A DNA stretch of 64,000 bases, from contig JADHYV010000003.1 in assembly GCA_027604705.1 (NCBI GenBank), forward strand, positions 682,001 through 746,000, read 5' to 3'. The notes beneath the pieces are model-generated. The model saw only the letters and a list, made by a program, of their open reading frames with translations, had not been told where the DNA came from and did not search any database. The position numbers and the translations under genes were made by a program. Below are positions 1 through 11,200 of this stretch, in pieces. Source of the DNA: Allomyces arbusculus (lineage: Eukaryota > Blastocladiomycota > Blastocladiomycetes > Blastocladiales > Blastocladiaceae). Every line of letters begins with the position of its first letter. Positions within the stretch are counted from its first letter, which is position 1.

Positions 1-947
1 TCGAAAAGCAGTCGCTCAACGACCAGCAAGCAGCGACGCTGATGCGCGTGCTCAACGAAGTGCTCAAGGAGTACTATGACCGCGTCAAGGCGCGCGAGGA
101 GCAGCGTCAGGACGAGGACTTTGACCCGGACCAGGAAGAGGCGATCGAGGACGAGGCCGCGCTCGAGAACATGGTCATCACCGAGATTGCCAAGCTGATC
201 CAGACGCTGCTCAAGGTCTATGGCACGCACGCGCTCCCGCTCGTTGACCAACTCATGGACTCGGTCGTCGTCTTCCTCAACGAGCAGGACGAGGACCTCA
301 TTCTCCTCGCCGTCTCGGTCTTTGACGACCTCGCCGAGTACACAGGCCCGGCGCTCGCGACCTACATGGGCGTCTTTGGCGAACGCATCGTGCAGCTGCT
401 CTCGTCGCCGCTGCCGTCGGTCCGGCAGTCGGTCGCGTACGGTGTGGGCATTGCCGCGACCAAGGGCGGGCCCGCCGTGCACCCGCTGTGCCTCGCCGCC
501 GTCCCGCGTCTCGTTGAGATGGTGCGTGCGCCCAAGTCGCGCGACGACGACAATGTTGTCGCGACCGAGAACGCTGTGGCCGCACTCGCACGCATTTTGC
601 GGTCGGATGTCCTGCCCGTCCAGCAGCGCGACGAGGCCCTGGCCTTCTTTGTCACGTCGATGCCTGTTGTCTTTGACGAGGAGGAGGCCGTCGTCACTAC
701 CTCGTTCCTGCTGGACTTGGTCGAGGCTTCGCACCCGGCGGTCGGCGCCCAGCTCGAGCATACCGTCGATGCCCTGCTCGAGGTGCTCTACCAGGGGACG
801 CTCGACGACGACCAGCAGCTGCAGCAGCGCGCGCTCGCCGACGTCAAGACGCTCCTTGCTGGCATGCCGCAAGACAAACAGACGGCGATCTGGAATGCGC
901 TGCCCGCGGATAAGCGGTCGGTGCTCAAGGAGCGCGGGTTTTTCTAA
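1..947 (+). CDS. IPO5: Importin-5-type karyopherin beta, C-terminal part (5' end outside window)
   Basis: This is the last ~314 residues of a nuclear transport receptor. The frame is open from base 3 to the TAA at 945-947, so the gene starts upstream of the window. Karyopherins of this class are long HEAT-repeat solenoids that carry cargo, ribosomal proteins among others, through the nuclear pore under RanGTP control. The acidic stretch at about residues 28-45 and the helical repeats after it match the last HEAT repeats of IPO5/Kap121. Landmarks are AYGVGIAATKGG and ATENAVAALARIL, which correspond to the AYGLGVMAQYGG and ATENCISAVGKIM stretches of animal importin-5. The protein ends shortly after the last repeat (ERGFF), as expected for a complete C-terminus. 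No intron is needed in this part. Family assignment is firm; IPO5 versus its close paralogues is less so. Confidence 0.85.
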   Translation, partial: EKQSLNDQQAATLMRVLNEVLKEYYDRVKAREEQRQDEDFDPDQEEAIEDEAALENMVITEIAKLIQTLLKVYGTHALPLVDQLMDSVVVFLNEQDEDLILLAVSVFDDLAEYTGPALATYMGVFGERIVQLLSSPLPSVRQSVAYGVGIAATKGGPAVHPLCLAAVPRLVEMVRAPKSRDDDNVVATENAVAALARILRSDVLPVQQRDEALAFFVTSMPVVFDEEEAVVTTSFLLDLVEASHPAVGAQLEHTVDALLEVLYQGTLDDDQQLQQRALADVKTLLAGMPQDKQTAIWNALPADKRSVLKERGFF

Positions 948-1450
948 GCGGAGTGTTGTGTCTTTTTGTCGTTTGGTTTGATGTGTTCCCGCGCGGGCAG
1001 GATAGAGCCCCTGCGCGCCCCGGGGATGGATTGGTCGTGTCGTCGTCGTCTTTGTTGTTTTCGGTCGTTTGGTCGGTGCCATTTGTGACGCTTCGGTTTA
1101 GTGCACGTGTTCGTCGTGAGGCCGCTTTGTAGCTTACCTTGGCCGCTTATATTTCATTGCGTTCTTTTCGGAGCAGTTTGTCCTTGTTGCTTCTGTTGCC
1201 TGCGTCGTTGTCAGCCTCCAATCGCGCATGCATCAGCAAGAACGGCTGTGAGCGATCCCAAGCCAAGCGAGAAACAAGCGGTTAGCGAAGGGAGCCAACG
1301 AAGTTGAAGCGCGGTGGCGAAAGGGAAAGCAGCCGTCATGACAAAGATGCGACCCACGCTCAATTTCCGCGCCCTTGCTCCTCCTCGCCAGTTTGCAACT
1401 TCACCCCCTCTCCCCAGCACTGCGCACACCGCATCATTAACACCAACACC
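948..1450. other. Intergenic: importin terminator side and ATX1 promoter
   Basis: No coding frame here has an ATG, conserved residues or splice sites that would make a gene. The first part is T/G-rich and probably holds the importin 3' UTR and polyadenylation signals. The part next to 1451 is the ATX1 5' region. No TATA box or clear operator was recognised. Confidence 0.5.
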
Positions 1451-1860
1451 ATGGCCGTATGTTGAGCAAGGATTGCAAGGCGAAAGCGAGACATCCAGCG
1501 CGACGCCGTCGAGCTCGACCCGGCTGCACCAGCAACGCGCCCGTGAATCCAGCATCGATTCACGCGACCTGCTCGCTCACGCGTACATAGACCTACACGT
1601 TCAACGTCACCATGACCTGCACCGGGTGCTCGGGCGCCGTCGAGCGCGCGCTCAAGCGGTTGGGCGGTTCGCTTTCATCCCACCCGCTTGGTCGCGATTT
1701 GAAGACGAGCGACTGATCGATTGGTCGCCACGTTCTAGGCATCAACAACCTCGACATTTCGCTCGAGAAGCAGACGGTGGTCGTCGAGACGGACCACTCG
1801 CTCGAGACGGTCTTTGAGACGATCAAGAAGACGGGCAAGGCCGTGACGGTTGCCGCGTAA
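1451..1860 (+). CDS. ATX1: Cytosolic copper chaperone Atx1
   Basis: A 67-residue protein in three exons: 1451-1456 (only Met-Ala), 1591-1666 and 1739-1860. Introns are 134 and 72 bp, and the first begins with a canonical gtatgt. Atx1 hands Cu(I) to the copper-transporting P-type ATPase (Ccc2/ATP7 type) of the late secretory pathway. The metal site MTCTGC (C12, C15) sits in the first loop of a complete beta-alpha-beta-beta-alpha-beta HMA fold. It is followed by GAVERALKRL, the acidic/hydrophobic strand LDISLEKQTVVVE and a C-terminal KKTGKAV, where the Lys residues expected to stabilise Cu(I) lie. Length is normal for the family (65-75). The ATG is chosen because it is followed at once by a consensus donor and gives the usual two-residue lead. 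No signal or membrane segment is present. Confidence 0.92.
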
Positions 1861-2090
1861 CGTGGTCATGTACAGGAATGAGATAGTTGGATTGCGCTCC
1901 CCTTGTACACTTCGTCAACTTCGTCGTCGACGCGCTGTTGTCGTCTTCGTGAATCCGTTCGAGTGTGACGGAGTGGTGTAGTCAGACTCGACCCGAACCG
2001 TGTCGTAATTTCAAGTTTTGAGCTCGTGCTTCTGTCTGAAAATTACAGTTCATCAACACGGCATCACGCAAACCACCAACTTGCTGCAAA

Positions 2091-3326
2091 ATGGCGTCCA
2101 GCTCAAGCGCCAGCAATCCGCTGAAGGACTATGATGTGCAGGTCGACTATTACGCCCTGCTCGACATTACGCTGGACGCCGAGCCAGGCACCATCAAGAA
2201 GGCGTACTACAAAAAATCGCTCGAGCTGCATCCAGGTTCGCACTCAATCTCGTCACGGAGCACCGTTGTGCAGAAATCTCATAGGCTCACGCAATTTTAT
2301 GCCCGTCGCTAGACAAAAACCGCGACAATCCAGATGCAGCGACGCTGTTCCACCAAATCAAGCAGGCCTACGAGCTGCTTTCGGACGAGGCGGCCAAGAC
2401 CGCGTACGATGCGATTGTACGACAGCGGCAGGAGCAGCGGGTGCGATTTGAGAGGATGGACGCGGCCAAGCGCCAGATGCGCGAGGGTACGTTGTTACTG
2501 GACCCAGCGAGCAGGGATTGGAGCTGATGCTGATGACGGCATGTGTATAGATTTGGAAGCGCGCGAGCGCGCGGCCGAGCTGGCGCGCAAGCAAACCGTC
2601 AAGACAGAGCTGAACCGGTCGGCCGAGGTTCGTTGCTTCTCGTCGCGTTGCTGCGAAGCATCGTCGAACTTGACTCTGAGCGACACGACCCGGACTTTGT
2701 TGTAGATTGAACGCCTGCGGTCCGAGAATGCGCAGAAACTGCGCGACCACACGGCGCAACTCGCACACCGAGCTGCCGCATCCGCGCACGTCGCACGGTC
2801 CACGTCCTCGGCCTCCTCTCCAACCCCCACCGACCCAGCGCACCGGACGCTCAAGTGCAAGTGGCGCGTCTCGCGCGTGCAGCACACCGAGTCGACCTTA
2901 CGCGCCCTGTTTACGCCGTACGGCGCCGTCGAGCAACTTCTCCTAGCGCCCATCAAGCCGAGCAAGAAGACGGGCACGGCCGTCGTGCAAATGGCGCGCA
3001 AGGAAGATGCGGTTGCGGCGATGCGCGCCCATACCGAGGGCAAGTTGGGCAAGGTGGACGAGGTGACGTGGGCTGCTGGCAGTCCTCCGCCAGTTTCGGA
3101 GCTGGCCCAAGCACCTGCAGCGGCACCGGCAAGGCCAACGACCGCGCCTCTTGGGACGGCGGCGGCTACGGCGGCGGGCGCGCGCGCGATTTTGGGGCAG
3201 GAGGCAGATATTTTGCGGATGATGAGCGCGCGACGCGTGCAACCGGCAGCGTCCAGCGGAGGTGCAGCGAGCAGCGGTGGGGTGGGGCCAACAGGTGGAT
3301 CGAGTAGCAGTTGTTCAGCGACCTGA
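2091..3326 (+). CDS. DNAJC17: DNAJC17-like J-domain/RRM spliceosomal protein
   Basis: A 338-residue protein in four exons: 2091-2235, 2313-2486, 2551-2627 and 2706-3326 (introns of 77, 64 and 78 bp). The N-terminal J domain (about residues 18-85) carries the HPD tripeptide at 47-49, split by intron 1, and a typical helix IV (AYELLSDEAAKTAYD). A charged coiled-coil stretch follows (about 86-150), then an RRM-like fold at about 180-250 (LKCKWRV... TLRALFTPYGAVEQLLL ... GTAVVQM). The tail is Ala/Ser/Gly-rich and of low complexity. J-coil-RRM order is the hallmark of DNAJC17 and yeast Cwc23, which work in the nucleus with the spliceosome and Prp43 during disassembly. All splice junctions keep frame and rebuild conserved sequence. 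The ATG lies just after an A-rich leader. Confidence 0.9.
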
Positions 3327-3824
3327 TCGCAATGCAGTAGTGTCGGTAACAAACGTGTAATTCTTGTCAAATGCATTTTCTTGCCCTTGTTCAGAACCCC
3401 TGCCCTTGTGTTTCTTCCTCTCCCTCATAAGGTGGGAATGTCAGTTACTTGACCACTCTTCCAATAGCTCACCATTCGTCATCCCGCGAGATGGAAACAA
3501 ACAAACTCGATACGGCTCTGCCTCTGAATCAGCATGGGCAATGGACCGTGTCGAACAGAAACTGATCTCACGGAAGAGCACGCTGCACGACTCGCGACGT
3601 ATGTGGGCGTGTTAGGGCTCACACCCGGCCAGCTTGATGGCGACCTGTTCCGCAAATATTGGTGACGGGATTTGAACATGGGAAATCTCTCGCTGATTTA
3701 TTACAGCGACCTCTCGGTTTGTGCAAAACCAGCCTTAATGCACCGGTTGCGAAATAATTGCATCGCAATGGGCCGTTTTCAAGCACTTGCTCACAGAAAA
3801 TGGGGCGACAAGGGATCAACACAG
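3327..3824. other. Intergenic after the DNAJC17-like gene, with a tRNA-like relic
   Basis: No convincing gene. Short open frames here lack ATG starts or conserved content. The only structure noticed is the tRNA-like fragment at 3661-3735. Confidence 0.45.
3661..3735 (-). other. Possible tRNA-derived fragment
   Basis: On the minus strand the right-hand end carries a stretch like an internal B box (TGTTCAAATCCCG) followed by CACCA, as at the end of a tRNA. A clean 5-bp hairpin with an 8-nt loop lies where an anticodon arm would be (3691-3708). The T stem is mispaired, and neither a matching 5' acceptor half nor a good A box is present. It is best taken as a decayed or chance tRNA-like sequence. 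Confidence 0.22.
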
Positions 3825-5665
3825 TTACCCTTTCTTGTACAGCGCGGCAATCATCTCGACGATTCGGTCCACGCATTGCACATCCACATCAGAAGCGATG
3901 TCAAAGCGCACGGAGAATTCCTCATCAACGTCAGCCTCCACTACGAACCGCTCCTCATGCTTCACACGCGCGTCGCGCGTCTCTTCCTGTTTCATTGCGG
4001 TGGCGACGGCTGGCTCAGGCCGTCGCAAATCCTGAGACACATGCGCGAGAATCCGTCCCGTTTCAGCCACCTCTACGGCCCACTCAATGACCGCCTTCAT
4101 CTCGGCCACGGCTGCCTCCATATGTGGACAACGTGAATCGCAGCTTGTCCGTGACCCAAGACGTCGCCGTCATGGTAGGAAGTGCACATCGGGTGTCCCT
4201 GGCGGTATTCAAGATGCAGGATTGGCGGAGGTGGATTGTTTCCGATGTCAGCGCGCACAATGCCCACGCGCGCGAGCCGTGGGGCGCGTACAAGTTGCTC
4301 GATAAGGGTCGGTGGAATCGGGTAGGCAAGAATAGTGTGTAGTGTGTCCAGAACGGGGAGAGCGACAGGCGCGCTGCCATTGGCCGGCCAAAAGGCAGCC
4401 GTTGGGCTTCATCGTACCGCACCAATGTCAGATGGGCCACGTGCGGGAACGATGAGGGCGGAAATGCGGCAAGCGGGCTGAGAGCGACTTTGAATTGTGT
4501 CGCGGTCGCAAGGATTGGCAGCACAACTGGGTGGAGAAGAGACAGAGACGATAGTCGCGGCAAGGCGTTGAGAATGGCAGCGCCAGCATGAAGCGGGTCA
4601 GAAAACATTGGGGGGGGGGGGGGGGGATCGAGCTCTTGATGGTCACGTTCGTCCCAGATAGCCAATGGATTTTGTGGTGGATCAACGCGCAGAGTTCCAT
4701 GAACAATACGAGTTCACCAAGGATGGGCATGACCGCAACTGCGGCCCTGGTGTCAAACAAGCAGCGGTCGCCAACCGTCAAGTGCGTCAAAACAGGAAAT
4801 GTCATGCTGGCCGAATCACTGAGCGAGCAGATGTTATAACAGAAGACGCGCCAGTCGAGGCGCTCTCACAGCCAGACACGCAATGTGAACGTGTAAAATT
4901 GTGACGGACTCAATCTGGACTAAGTCCATGAATGTCCTCAAGAGCAATGGTAAACTGGGCCGTGCAAGTTCGTCACCTTTGAGCGTCAGGGGTGTAGGGA
5001 AAAAGGTCCCGTGAACTCCCTGGACTACCGTTGCGCCCAGCATAAACGGAAGAATCTCTGCCGGCCCATCAATCCAAAGCAATGCGCACCACTGCAACAG
5101 AGTCTCCAGTGGCAAAAGCGAAGCTGGGTCAAGAACAACCAACTCATGATTGATCCCAGTCGCAACGAGCGACGAAGTGATGTAGCGAACTGGTCCAGGT
5201 GGTGGACAAGAACGTCTGGTCGGACAGTGCGCGCCTGGAGCCGGAGAGAATGCAGCCGGAGCACTGAAAAATGCAGCACATCGAGCGCAGTCTGATCACG
5301 GGGCCCAATACCGCCAGCGTTATTTTGCGCAGATGTGGTAAACAGTTTGGTTCAAATGGCGTGCAGGCATGATCCTCGCAGAGGAGATTCCATGACAGTA
5401 CCCGTAGCGTCGGACCCAGAACCGCAAGAGCATCAGCGAGAACAGAGGCACGCATGGGCATGCCCATCGTAAGCAGAGTCAGGCGTGGAAAGCGCTCGAC
5501 CATGCGTTCGAGCAGGAGGGAAAGTGGGCGATAGTAATGCAGCTCGTTGACGGCCCCTCCAACCATGCCCGACGGAACGCTCAGAACGACGCAAAGAAGG
5601 TGGGTTGACGCTGTGAGTGTGGTTGTGTTACGCTGGTAACCAGTCATGTGCAGTGAAGTGACCAT
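3825..5665 (-). pseudogene. Decayed leucine-rich (F-box/LRR-like) gene
   Basis: On the minus strand a series of Leu-rich blocks in the same order is spread over several reading frames. Examples are LERFPRLTLLTMG-like and LGPTLRVLSWNLLCEDH at 5400-5560, ASLLPLETLLQWCALLW near 5100, FPVLTHLTVGDRCLF near 4790, LPRLSSLSLLHPVVLP near 4540, and an acidic helical end (EAAVAEMKAVIEWAVEV) to a stop at 3825. The pattern of 'P.L..L.l....' units resembles fungal F-box/LRR proteins, though no F-box is visible. The frame changes about five times where there is no room for introns, once at a 17-G run (4610-4626). I therefore call it a pseudogene. Sequencing errors in the homopolymer could explain one of the breaks but not all. 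Confidence 0.45.
4610..4626. repeat. 17-nt G homopolymer
   Basis: An uninterrupted run of 17 G on the plus strand, which is C on the strand of the decayed leucine-rich gene. The reading frame changes across it. Length in the genome and in the assembly may both be unreliable. Confidence 0.9.
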
Positions 5666-5800
5666 GTCAACAGAGCCTCACCGCACGCGCCTCGCCGCAA
5701 ACTGACGAACACCTCCCGCATTGCAGAGATCGCGATTCGCGATTGCAATTGCAAACGACGATTGGTCGACCGCGGAAAAAAAGAAATCGACACTAACATC

Positions 5801-7646
5801 ATGAGCGATCTCCAAGAAGGCGAACTCGTGCTGCTCATGGACGACGAGGCTCTCGAGGAGGGCGAACTCGACGACTCGGCCATGGCCATGGACACGGATC
5901 CGCCCGCCGTCGACGCGCCCCAACAGCAAACCGCGGCCAAGACGGTGGAGACGGTGCAACACGATGTGGCCATGGAAGACACGCCCGCCGCCGACTCGAC
6001 CGCCAACGTGGCACCAATTACCAGCACCACGCGCGACTCGGACAGCAGCGATGCCGACGACGAGGAAAGCGACAGCGACAACGATTCGGACGCGTCCGAT
6101 AGCAGCAGCGATAGCGACAGTGACAGCGACGACTCCGACATTGAAGACGACGACGAATTCCTCCGCAATCTCGCTGCTGTGTCCAAGAGCACTGGGCTCG
6201 ACGACGAGGAGGACGGTGGAGCCGCGGTGCGCACAGGACCGGCAACGCAGAACGAAATCAAGGTAGGGTGGTTGCTCTCCACCCGTTCTCGCGCTCCCGC
6301 AGCGGCAAATACTGACGCGCCGTGGTCGTCCAGAAACCCGTGATTGAACCTGTCGATATCCCCATTAACGAGCACATGAACCTCGAGTACGCCGGCGTCG
6401 TGCAGGCCATTGTCGAAGACCAGGTCGTGGTCGCGGCGTCGCAGCCCGGGACCGTGCGCGTGCTCGACGACGGCACGGTCATGGTCTTTGAGGACCGGTC
6501 CGTGCTCGGTCGCATTTGGGAAACGTTTGGACCCGTCGCGTCGCCCCTGCACTCGATTCGGTTCGCGTCGCCTGCTGATATTGATTGCGAGCGCATTGCG
6601 ATCGGCAAGAAGGTCTACTTTATTCCGGATTACTCGGTGTGGGCGCTGACCGAGCAGCTCAAGAGCATGAAGGGGTCCGACGCGAGCAACATGTACGACG
6701 AGGAGGTGAACGAAGAGGACATGGAGTTTTCCGACGACGAGAAGGAGATGGCACACCGTGCCGCGCTCAAGCAGTACGTTGAATTATCTATCCATTGCCA
6801 CCACCCCTCGATTCGTGGATCTGACTTCATAATAGGGCCCGTCGCGCGCGCCACGCCGCCAACGCCGGCGACGCACCGCACCACGCGAACCAGCATGGCC
6901 AGGCGTCGAAGCGGCCACGACACGGCCCGCCGACACGCAACTCAGGCGACAACGGTCGTGTCAGGCCCAACGCGGAGCCGTTCCGGTACCAGCCGCTGGG
7001 CCGCGGCCGCGGATCGGTGCCTCCTCCCGCTCCATCAGCTGCTACTGCTCCGGCAGGCGGCGTTCTGTCCATCTCGGCGCTCTTTGACCAGCACATTGGC
7101 GCGCCGGCCGCCTCACGCGACCCGTGGGCCGAGCCGCCGCCGCAGCAACAGCGTCCTGCGCATCCTCCGAGGCCGTCGGGTCCCAGCGCTGGCGCAGGAT
7201 CGCGCTCATCGACCCCAGCCACAGTTTCTGCTCCACCGAATCCGGCAATGATACCGAATTCCGTTCCCGCCGCATCGTTCCAGTCACCCGCGTACCAGTC
7301 GCCAGTTCCGACGCAGCAGCCGCTAGTCCAGCAACCGCCGCAACCACAATCGCAACCGCAGCAGCAGTCGCAACAGCACTATCTATACTCGATGAATGTG
7401 GCGCTGCCGGCCGGGATGCTTCCGAGCCACGTGGGCGGGTACATGTCGCAATTTGCCGGTGCACCGGCCGGGTTTGTCGCTCCGCAGCCGGCCATGCAAC
7501 CCGTGTATGTCGAGCCGCAAATGGCGCCGCAGCACGGTCAAGGTGCCGTTGCGCCGCCGGCACGCGCGGCTGTGGGTAGAGTCAAGGTGCTCGCTCCGGG
7601 CATTTTGGGGGTCAAGTTTGAGCAGCGCGAGGAGGGGGCCGAATAG
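5801..7646 (+). CDS. NAF1: H/ACA snoRNP assembly factor Naf1
   Basis: A 570-residue protein in three exons: 5801-6262, 6334-6773 and 6836-7646 (introns 71 and 62 bp). Naf1 binds dyskerin/Cbf5 on nascent H/ACA RNA and is later exchanged for Gar1. The N-terminal third is very acidic with Asp/Ser runs (about residues 70-130). The Gar1/Naf1 RNP beta-barrel spans about 155-262 (EYAGVVQAIVEDQVVVAA ... VLDDGTVMVFED ... VLGRIWETFGPV ... YFIPDYSVWAL). An acidic patch (EEVNEEDMEFSDDEKE) follows, then an Arg/Gly and Pro/Gln-rich tail with FRYQPLGRGRG, as in other Naf1 proteins. The start is the first ATG in frame, just before the acidic region. All junctions keep the frame. Confidence 0.93.
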
Positions 7647-8291
7647 GTCGGTGGAACGTCGAGGTCGAGTGGGTGTGGGTGTGGGCGTGTTTCAATGTGT
7701 GTATGGGAGAGTTCTTTCGCATTTTGAGCTGCGTGTCGCGGCAGTTCTCGCGAGAGAATCGACGTTGGTCGATGTTGATGACAGCCGACGGGATTCGACG
7801 ACGAGATCGGAAGGTGAGAGAAGGCGAGGACAATCAGCAAAAGGAGGACAAGCCCGGCAAGACGCGATCACGTGCATGATAATTCATGGTGATTTTGTGA
7901 AGCAAGACGACGACCCCGCAATCCACGTCGTGAGTGACCCCGCTCTCCGCTCCCTCCACCACACTGCACCACTTACTGCAACTGCGCGCACGCGGCCCCG
8001 TCGACCGATCGCCGCCCACGATACCCCGAGCGGCCCTGCTGCTGATCTCGACCGTGGCCTCCTGACCTTGCCATTAGCCCTTGATCGACGACACAAACGA
8101 GCGAGTTGGACCATGTCGCTTGTGTGACGATCTGTGACGTGCCGCTCTCCCGAACCAATTGCCCTCTCGCAAAAAACCCATTTCGGCGCTGGTCCCAACA
8201 CCGATCGCTCATTCGCGGCCGACGCGGCCCTCGGCGACCCGGCAACCACGATCACCGCAACCGAACCACCACCACCACCACCAGCACCACC
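7647..8291. other. Intergenic between NAF1 and the flippase gene
   Basis: GT-rich sequence just after NAF1, then a stretch of mixed composition ending in a CAC/ACC-rich leader directly before the flippase ATG. No gene, RNA or repeat of note was seen. Confidence 0.5.
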
Positions 8292-11200
8292 ATGTCGGTT
8301 TATGCACGGCTAAGAAATGTGGTGGGCAGATTGCGCAGACGCCTCAGCACCGCGCACAGCGGGTCCACGTCGGACGCGGCCGTGCACCCGTCTGAGCGGC
8401 ACATCTACGTGAACCTGCCGCTGCCGAACCACGCTGTCGACCACCACGGCGCACCACTCGCGCACTACACGTCCAACGAGGTCGTCACGTCCAAGTACTC
8501 GCTGCTCTCGTTTATTCCGAAAAACCTTTTCGAACAGTTTCGCCGCCTCGCCAACCAGTTTTTCCTGCTCTTGATCATTTTGCAAACGTTCAAGGACTTT
8601 GAGACGGTCGACCCCATGGTCGCGGCCCTACCGACCGTCATTATCGTGCTCGCAACCGCGCTCAAGGACGGGTTCGAGGACCTCAAGCGCCACAACACCG
8701 ACAACCAGGTCAACAGCCGGTTCACGAACACGCTGCCGCGGTGGAAGAACGTGAACTACGTCGACAAGAAGTCGCAGAAGCGGTGGGCGCCCTTCTTTTG
8801 GCTGCGCGCCGCGCTAACGGGCCGGCAAAACTCGGTCGCCGTGCTCTTCACGAACCTACAGCCACTCCCGGTTCCGACCGACCCGGCCGACGAGAATGCC
8901 GACGTCAGCGATACCGAGTCGCCCGACGACCTGCCGCGTGGGGCGACGCCGAACTCGATGACGGCCGCTGCGCTCGACCCGAACGGACGGCGCCGTAGCG
9001 ACGGTGACGACGTCCGTTCACCTGCCGGCCAATACGACCTGGACGACCTTGTCAGGGATAGCGATGTGGACGATACGGATAATGGGGCGGAGGAGAGCTC
9101 GGACGATATTGGGGGCGGGCACGACTCGGACCCAGGGTCTGAGAGTGGCGACTTTTCATCGGCGTCGGGCTCGAACGCCGCGTCGATCGCGTACACGTCG
9201 CATGAACGCAATCGGCGGCTCGACGACGAGCCATGGAAACCCGTTGCGTGGCGCGACTTGCGTGTGGGTGATTTCGTGCGGCTCAAGAACAACGACTTTA
9301 TTCCCGCCGATGTCGCGATCCTTTCGTCGTCGGAACCTGACGGGATTTGCTACGTCGAGACCAAGAACTTGGACGGCGAGACCAATCTCAAGGTGCGCCG
9401 CGGGATCACCGAGACGGCGCACTTGGCCACGATCGACGATTGCCGCCGTGTGCAGCTGGTCGTCTCGGCCGAGGCGCCCAGCAATAACATGTTCACGTGC
9501 AACGGGTCGGTCGAGATTCGGTCGTCGGGTTATTTGACCGAGGACGGGTGTACGCCTCCACCCGTGACCGTGCCGATCACGCTCAACGGCGTCCTGTTGC
9601 GCGGGTGCATTTTGCGCAACACGGCGTGGGCGATTGGGATTGTCATGTACACGGGCAACGAGACCAAGCTGCAGCTCAACTCGGGCGAGACGCCGAGCAA
9701 GCGCAGTATTATTGAGCGCAAGATGAACCCGCAGATTATGATCAACCTCGGCCTGATTGCCGTGATTTGCGTCGCTAGCGCAATCGTCAACAGTATCTGG
9801 GCGCGGCAGTTTCATGGCGACGTGCCGTTCTTGCCCGTCGACGACAAGGGGTACAGCGCAGCGTGGGGTGGGTTCATTGCATTTTGGTACGTCGTTGTCA
9901 GCTCGATTGTTGGCGCAACACTTTTTGCGGATACGTGCTGACATTTGAGCCCACTTTTCCAGGTCGTCATTGATTGCGTTTCAAAACCTCGTTCCGATCT
10001 CGCTGTACCTGACCGTGGAGATTTGCAAGACGCTCCAGGTGCGTTTCGCCCATCTCTCCCCGACGTGTCGGCAAGATAGATGTCGCTCACCGCTCATCCC
10101 ACTCCACCGGTTAGGCGTACTTCATCTACTCGGACATTCACATGTACTACGATAAGGCGGACCTGCCGTGCGTGCCCAAGAGCTGGAACCTGTCGGACGA
10201 TCTCGGCCAGATCGAGTATGTGTTCAGCGACAAGACGGGCACGCTCACGCAAAACGTCATGGTCTTTCGGCGGTGCACAATCAACGGCGTCGTCTACGGT
10301 GCCCCCTTGCTCAAGAGCCCGGCCACGGCAGGCGCAGGCGCAGGCCCGCAGTTCCTTTTGCCCGACGACTACTCGTCGCGGTCCCGGTACGGGTCCAAGT
10401 CGCCGCAGTTTTACGATACGACGCTGCATGCCGACATGGACGTTGAGGACTCGGAGCACGCGATTTTGATTCGCGAGTTTTGGCGGCTGCTCGGGATTTG
10501 TCACACAGTGCTCGTGAGCAAGCCCGAGCAGGACGCGCCGGCCGACCAGATCATCTACAAGGCCCAGTCGCCCGATGAGGCGGCGCTCGTCGATACGGCG
10601 CGCGAACTCGGGTTTACGTTTATTGGCCGGCAAATGACCAACATTTACTTGGACGTTGCTGGTGTCGAGGAGCAATATTCGCTCCTGGCCGTGCTCGAGT
10701 TCAACTCGACGCGGAAGCGCATGTCGATTGTGGCCCGGCGGCCCGATGGCGCGATCGTGCTATATACCAAGGGCGCCGACACGGTCATTTTCGAGCGGCT
10801 CTCGCCCGAGACGCCCAAGTTGCTCAAGGACGTGACGCTCGCACATCTCGAGATTTTTGCCGAGGAAGGGCTGCGCACGCTGTGTCTCGCGTACCGCATC
10901 ATCGAGCAGGACGAGTTCGACACGTGGATTCAGACGTACAACACGGCGTGCACGGCGCTCGACGACCGCGACGACAAGATTGATGCGGCGGCGGAACTGA
11001 TTGAACGTGACCTGGTCTTGCTCGGCGCGACGGCCATCGAGGACAAGTTGCAGGACAAAGTGCCCGAATGTATCCAGATCTTGCGCGACGCTGGGATCAA
11101 GCTGTGGGTTCTGACGGGCGACAAAATGGAGACGGCCATTGCAATTGGATTCTCTTGCAACCTCCTCAGCAAGGACCTGAACCTGATTGTTGTGCGCGGC

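Noticed and set aside
1314-1817. A single long plus-strand frame over the ATX1 region
   Set aside because: It is a chance frame across introns; the spliced frame gives a full-length Atx1 with MTCTGC.
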